This document shows, one piece after another, positions 59,938-64,000 of a DNA stretch of 64,000 bases. Under the pieces are notes generated by a model. That model saw only the letters and a program-made list of their open reading frames with translations, was not told where the DNA came from and ran no database searches. Origin of the DNA: Streptomyces sp. Q6 (GTDB taxonomy: Bacteria > Actinomycetota > Actinomycetes > Streptomycetales > Streptomycetaceae). The translations under genes were made by a program, and so were the position numbers. How positions within the stretch are numbered: position 1 is the stretch's first letter; the number at the start of each line of letters is the position of its first letter. Location of the stretch: NCBI RefSeq assembly GCF_036967205.1, contig NZ_CP146022.1:1984001-2048000 (forward strand), read 5' to 3'.

Positions 59938-60725
59938 GCGACTGCACCTCCTGAGTTCACTCCGTTCACGGGGCCACCCTTCGTGTACTTCTCGTAGCCC
60001 TCGGCCTCGAGGGTGTCGGCCAGCTCGGGGCCACCGGACTCGACGATCTTGCCCGCCGAGAAGACGTGCACGAAGTCCGGCTTGATGTAGCGCAGGATGC
60101 GCGTGTAGTGCGTGATCAGCAGGGTGCCGACCTCACCGGTCTCACGGACGCGGTTGACGCCGTCCGAGACCTGGCGCAGGGCGTCGACGTCGAGGCCGGA
60201 GTCGGTCTCGTCGAGGATCGCGACCTTCGGCTTGAGGAGCTCCATCTGGAGGATCTCGTGGCGCTTCTTCTCACCGCCGGAGAAGCCCTCGTTCACGTTG
60301 CGCTCGGCGAAGGCCGGGTCCATCTGGAGGGTCTCCATCGCGGACTTGACCTCCTTCACCCAGGTGCGCAGCTTGGGGGCCTCGCCGCGGATCGCGGTGG
60401 CCGACGAGCGCAGGAAGTTGGAGACCGAGACGCCGGGGACCTCGACCGGGTACTGCATGGCCAGGAAGAGGCCGGCGCGGGCGCGCTCGTCGACGGACAT
60501 CTCGAGGACGTCCTCGCCGTCGAGGGTGACGGTGCCCTGCGTGATCGTGTACTTGGGGTGACCCGCGATGGAGTAGGCGAGAGTCGACTTGCCGGAGCCG
60601 TTGGGGCCCATGATGGCGTGCGTCTCGCCCTGCTTCACGGTGAGGTCGACGCCCTTGAGGATCTCCTTCGTGGCGTTGTCGGCCTCGACGGTGACGTGCA
60701 GGTCTCGGATTTCAAGCGTTGCCAT
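59934..60725 (-). CDS. sufC: Fe-S cluster assembly ATPase SufC
   Basis: A 263-residue ABC-type ATPase that drives SufB and SufD. Walker A is GPNGSGKSTLAYSI (about 38-51), the signature is FSGGEKKRHEI and Walker B is VAILDETDSGLDVDAL. It starts 7 bases after the Rieske-type gene and overlaps SufS by GTGA. Confidence 0.96.
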   Translation of the reverse strand: MATLEIRDLHVTVEADNATKEILKGVDLTVKQGETHAIMGPNGSGKSTLAYSIAGHPKYTITQGTVTLDGEDVLEMSVDERARAGLFLAMQYPVEVPGVSVSNFLRSSATAIRGEAPKLRTWVKEVKSAMETLQMDPAFAERNVNEGFSGGEKKRHEILQMELLKPKVAILDETDSGLDVDALRQVSDGVNRVRETGEVGTLLITHYTRILRYIKPDFVHVFSAGKIVESGGPELADTLEAEGYEKYTKGGPVNGVNSGGAVA

Positions 60726-60732
60726 GGGTGCC

Positions 60733-61053
60733 TCAGGACTCCTGGGAAAGGGAGACGAGCACGTCGTCCCCTTCGATCTTTACGGGGTATACGGGGACGG
60801 GGCGCGTCGCGGGAAGGCCGGACGGCTTGCCGGTGCGGAGGTCGAACGCGGAGCCGTGCAGCCAGCACTCGATCTGGCAGTCCTCCACCTCGCCCTCGGA
60901 GAGCGAGACGTTCGCGTGCGAGCAGATGTCGTTGATCGCGAACACCTCGCCCTCGGTGCGGACGACCGAGACCGGCGTGCCGTCGAGTTCCACCCGCTTC
61001 GGGGTGTCCTCCTCCAGCTCGCCGAGGCCGCAGACGCGTACGAAGGCCGACAT
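60733..61053 (-). CDS. Rieske-type [2Fe-2S] ferredoxin in the suf operon
   Basis: A 106-residue Rieske protein. The cluster ligands fit the pattern C-x-H in INDICSHANVSL and C-x2-H in QIECWLHGSAFDL. It resembles ferredoxin components of ring-hydroxylating oxygenases but sits inside the suf operon, sharing a base with the SufD stop (TGATG). In actinobacteria this gene is regularly found here, so it probably supplies electrons for cluster assembly or is an early client. Confidence 0.92.
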   Translation of the reverse strand: MSAFVRVCGLGELEEDTPKRVELDGTPVSVVRTEGEVFAINDICSHANVSLSEGEVEDCQIECWLHGSAFDLRTGKPSGLPATRPVPVYPVKIEGDDVLVSLSQES

Positions 61054-62234
61054 CAGACCGAAGCCTCCAGCTCGGTCGCGATCTTCTCGAGCAGCCGCTC
61101 CTCGATGTCCGGGACACCGATCTGCTGGACCAGCTCGGCGAAGAAGCCGCGCACGACGAGGCGACGGGCCTCGTCCGCGGGGATGCCGCGGGCCATCAGG
61201 TAGAAGAGCTGCTCGTCGTCGAAGCGGCCGGTCGCGGAGGCGTGACCGGCGCCGACGATCTCGCCGGTCTCGATCTCCAGGTTCGGCACGGAGTCGACGC
61301 GGGCGCCGTCGGTGAGAACCAGGTTCCGGTTCAGCTCGTACGTGTCCGTGCCCTCGGCGGCGGCCTCGATGAGGACGTCACCGATCCACACGGCGTGCGC
61401 GTCCTGGCCCTGGAGAGCGCCCTTGTAGACGACGTTCGACTTGCAGTGCGGCTGGTTGTGGTCGACCAGGAGGCGGTGCTCCTGATGCTGGCCCGCGTCG
61501 GTGAAGTAGAGGCCGATCAGCTCGGCCTCGCCGCCGGTGGCCGCGTACTGGACGCGCGGGTGCAGGCGGACGACGTCACCGCCGAAGGTGACGACGACGG
61601 ACTTGAAGGAGGCGTCCCGGCCGACGAGCGCGTTGTGCTGCGCGACGTGGACGGCCTTGTCGTCCCAGTCCTGGACGGAGACGACGGTCAGCTTCGCGCC
61701 GTCGCCGAGCAGGTAGTCGACGTTGGCGGCGAGCACCGCGTCACCGGTGTGGTCGATGACGACGACGGCCTCGGCGAAGGCGCCGAGCTCGATGACCTGG
61801 TGGCCGTAGGCGACGCCGCCCTCGCCGTGCACGGCGATCCGGATCGGCTCGCTGAGCACGGTCTCCTTGGGCACGGAGACGACGGACGCCTTCTCGAAGA
61901 CCGAGTACGCCTGGGCGGCGACGCGGTCCACGGGCTTGCCCGCCTTGCCGATGCGGGCGTCGTCCCGGCCGACGGTCTCGACGGTGACGCCGGCCGGCGC
62001 CTGGACGTCGACCTTCACGCCGGTGCCGGTGGCGACGGCGGTGCCGTCGTGCAGACCGCGCAGCCGCTCCAGCGGCGTGAACCGCCACTCCTCCTCACGG
62101 CCGTGCGGGACCGGGAAGTCCTGCACGTCGTAGGAGGGCGGCGCGCTCATGCGCGTGGCGACGGTCGACTCTGCGGCCACCGCGATGGTTCCGGCGGTCG
62201 TGGATCCGGCCGGGATGTTCTGAGCCTCAGCCAT
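61053..62234 (-). CDS. sufD: Fe-S cluster assembly protein SufD
   Basis: A 393-residue beta-helix protein that forms the scaffold with SufB and SufC. The C-terminal core contains GEIVGAGHASATGRFDDEQL, with the conserved His of SufD, and the final VRGFFAELVQQIGVPDIEER. The N-terminal half has EEWRFTPLERLRGLHDGTAV. It follows SufB after 57 bases. Confidence 0.95.
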   Translation of the reverse strand: MAEAQNIPAGSTTAGTIAVAAESTVATRMSAPPSYDVQDFPVPHGREEEWRFTPLERLRGLHDGTAVATGTGVKVDVQAPAGVTVETVGRDDARIGKAGKPVDRVAAQAYSVFEKASVVSVPKETVLSEPIRIAVHGEGGVAYGHQVIELGAFAEAVVVIDHTGDAVLAANVDYLLGDGAKLTVVSVQDWDDKAVHVAQHNALVGRDASFKSVVVTFGGDVVRLHPRVQYAATGGEAELIGLYFTDAGQHQEHRLLVDHNQPHCKSNVVYKGALQGQDAHAVWIGDVLIEAAAEGTDTYELNRNLVLTDGARVDSVPNLEIETGEIVGAGHASATGRFDDEQLFYLMARGIPADEARRLVVRGFFAELVQQIGVPDIEERLLEKIATELEASV

Positions 62235-62291
62235 GGCTGTCGTAGCGCTCTCTTTCTTACGTAAGGGGGCTGATGGACGGTTCGGGCGGCG

Positions 62292-63716
62292 TCAGCCGAC
62301 CGAGCCCTCCATCTGCAGCTCGATCAGCCGGTTGAGCTCGAGGGCGTATTCCATGGGCAGCTCCTTGGCGATCGGCTCGACGAAGCCGCGCACGATCATC
62401 GCCATGGCCTCGAACTCGCTCAGGCCGCGGCTCATCAGGTAGAAGAGCTGGTCCTCGGAGACCTTGGAGACGGTCGCCTCGTGACCCATGGAGACGTCGT
62501 CCTCGCGGACGTCGACGTACGGGTACGTGTCGGAGCGGGAGATGGTGTCGACGAGCAGCGCGTCGCACAGCACGTTCGACTTCGAGCCGTGGGCGCCCTC
62601 ACCGATCTCGACGAGACCGCGGTACGACGTACGACCGCCGCCGCGCGCCACGGACTTCGAGACGATGTTGGACGACGTGTTCGGCGCCATGTGGACCATC
62701 TTGGAGCCGGCGTCCTGGTGCTGGCCCTCGCCCGCGAAGGCGATGGACAGCGTCTCGCCCTTGGCGTGCTCGCCCATCAGGTAGACGGCCGGGTACTTCA
62801 TGGTGACCTTGGAGCCGATGTTGCCGTCGATCCACTCCATGGTCGCGCCCTCGTACGCCACGGCGCGCTTGGTGACCAGGTTGTAGACGTTGTTCGACCA
62901 GTTCTGGATGGTCGTGTAACGGCAGCGGGCGCCCTTCTTGACGATGATCTCGACGACCGCGGAGTGCAGCGAGTCCGACTTGTAGATCGGGGCCGTACAA
63001 CCCTCGACGTAGTGGACGTAGGCGTCCTCGTCGACGATGATCAGCGTCCGCTCGAACTGGCCCATGTTCTCCGTGTTGATACGGAAGTAGGCCTGGAGCG
63101 GGATCTCGACGTGCACGCCCTTCGGCACGTAGATGAAGGAGCCGCCCGACCACACGGCGGTGTTCAGCGCGGCGAACTTGTTGTCGCCGGCCGGGATGAC
63201 GGTCCCGAAGTACTCCTTGAAGAGCTCCGGGTGCTCCTTCAGCGCGGTGTCGGTGTCGAGGAAGATGACGCCCTGCTCCTCCAGGTCCTCGCGGATCTGG
63301 TGGTAGACGACCTCGGACTCGTACTGGGCCGCGACACCGGCGACGAGGCGCTGCTTCTCCGCCTCGGGGATGCCGAGCTTGTCGTACGTGTTCTTGATGT
63401 CCTCGGGCAGGTCCTCCCAGGACTCCGCCTGCTTCTCCGTGGAGCGCACGAAGTACTTGATGTTGTCGAAGTCGATGCCCGACAGGTCCGAGCCCCAGTT
63501 CGGCATGGGCTTCTTGCCGAACAGCTTCAGGCCCTTGAGGCGGAGCTTGGTCATCCACTCCGGCTCGGACTTCTTCGAGGAGATGTCCTTGACGACGTCC
63601 TCGTTGATGCCGCGCTTGGCAGAGGCACCGGCCGCGTCGGAGTCAGCCCAGCCGTATTCGTACTTGCCCAGACCCTCGAGCTCGGGGTGGGCAGTCTCCT
63701 CGATGGGGAGTGTCAT
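62292..63716 (-). CDS. sufB: Fe-S cluster assembly protein SufB
   Basis: A 474-residue scaffold subunit on which clusters form. [40 protein letters not shown] (with a sulfur-path Cys) and [20 protein letters not shown] (Cys in the assembly site) are all typical. The ATG at 63716 overlaps the SufR stop (ATGA). Confidence 0.96.
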   Translation of the reverse strand: MTLPIEETAHPELEGLGKYEYGWADSDAAGASAKRGINEDVVKDISSKKSEPEWMTKLRLKGLKLFGKKPMPNWGSDLSGIDFDNIKYFVRSTEKQAESWEDLPEDIKNTYDKLGIPEAEKQRLVAGVAAQYESEVVYHQIREDLEEQGVIFLDTDTALKEHPELFKEYFGTVIPAGDNKFAALNTAVWSGGSFIYVPKGVHVEIPLQAYFRINTENMGQFERTLIIVDEDAYVHYVEGCTAPIYKSDSLHSAVVEIIVKKGARCRYTTIQNWSNNVYNLVTKRAVAYEGATMEWIDGNIGSKVTMKYPAVYLMGEHAKGETLSIAFAGEGQHQDAGSKMVHMAPNTSSNIVSKSVARGGGRTSYRGLVEIGEGAHGSKSNVLCDALLVDTISRSDTYPYVDVREDDVSMGHEATVSKVSEDQLFYLMSRGLSEFEAMAMIVRGFVEPIAKELPMEYALELNRLIELQMEGSVG

Positions 63717-64000
63717 GCGGGGTTCCTCCCGGCGGTGCTTGCAGATGCGTTGGTGATGGTCTTGGGGGTGTGGCTGCTCTTGGGGATGAACGTCGTGCAG
63801 ACGCCGTCGCCATGAGCGATGGTCGCCAGTCGCTGCACATGCGTACCGAGCAGGTGGGAGAACATTTCCGTCTCCGCCTCGCAAAGCTGCGGGAACTGCT
63901 CCGCCACATGAGCGACCGGACAGTGGTGCTGGCAGAGCTGCTCGCCCTGTTGCGGGAGGGGCGCGCTGCGCGCCGTAGCAGCGTACCCGTCCGCGCTCAG
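63713..64000 (-). CDS. sufR: SufR-type transcriptional regulator, C-terminal part (cut by window edge)
   Basis: The visible 95 residues are the C-terminal part of SufR, the iron-sulfur-sensing repressor of this operon; the DNA-binding part lies beyond the right edge. Cysteines in [20 protein letters not shown] are the expected cluster ligands, followed by [20 protein letters not shown] and VCTTFIPK. Its stop overlaps the SufB start, so it is cotranscribed with the genes it controls. When the cluster is lost, repression is expected to ease. Confidence 0.9.
   Translation of the reverse strand: MSADGYAATARSAPLPQQGEQLCQHHCPVAHVAEQFPQLCEAETEMFSHLLGTHVQRLATIAHGDGVCTTFIPKSSHTPKTITNASASTAGRNPA

Noticed and set aside
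1-64000. tRNA, rRNA or riboswitch genes
   Set aside because: I looked in all gene-free stretches and saw no cloverleaf, rRNA-like or riboswitch-like sequence; a covariance-model search would be needed to be certain.

Overview
The window is high-GC actinobacterial DNA, almost certainly a Streptomyces chromosome. Third codon positions are nearly all G or C, GTG and TTG starts are common, neighbouring genes often join through ATGA or GTGA overlaps, and twin-arginine export signals, SigE-type sigma factors and DUF4235/DUF3618/holin-like genes are all typical of that genus. The suf operon order (sufR-B-D-Rieske-C-S-U-T) is also actinobacterial.

Layout. 0-3.7 kb: the end of an IclR regulator, a penicillin-binding protein, and a SigE-type sigma factor coupled to a one-pass membrane protein. 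3.8-29.7 kb: a large pectin-degradation region. It holds pectate lyases of families PL3, PL9 (two) and PL1 (four, one fused to a pectinesterase), three CE8 pectinesterase domains, a CE12 rhamnogalacturonan acetylesterase, a secreted alpha/beta hydrolase, a GH43 enzyme, a DUF6807 and a Gfo/Idh protein. With these are a sugar ABC importer (binding protein and two permeases, no ATPase), an IlvD/Edd dehydratase, a DHDPS-fold enzyme and a GntR/FCD regulator. 30-34 kb: a mycothiol-isomerase-like protein, then an unrecognised CxxC protein coupled to kdgD, divergent from udh (uronate dehydrogenase). 34-42.4 kb: an M20 amidohydrolase, a double TerD protein, a TetR/MFS exporter pair, a LAGLIDADG endonuclease relic, an amino-acid permease and a PhoX-type phosphatase. 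42.7-44.7 kb: a three-gene set around a trypsin-fold protein. 44.8-53.6 kb: a Streptomyces hypothetical, a secreted nuclease, an envelope-type small-gene operon, a DapA paralogue and a second sigma/membrane-protein pair. 53.7-64 kb: dapD, a TetR/SMR pair, a DUF3616 protein and the suf iron-sulfur operon, running off the right edge.

How it fits together. Secreted esterases strip methyl and acetyl groups from pectin, lyases cut the backbone, and the ABC system imports fragments (its ATPase is probably a shared MsiK elsewhere). GH43 and the other cytoplasmic proteins trim them. Udh and KdgD belong to the oxidative galacturonate route to alpha-ketoglutarate semialdehyde; the IlvD/Edd plus DHDPS pair looks like a parallel arabinonate-type route. 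No enzyme for unsaturated uronates (PL22, KduI/KduD) is seen here.

Data-quality warning. Five otherwise normal genes carry six single-base frameshifts, all equivalent to loss of one base in GC-rich runs (near 12157, 21110, 21180, 32565, 35920 and 49690). This looks more like a systematic indel problem in the sequence than gene decay; I list them as pseudogene only because the reading frame is broken as given.
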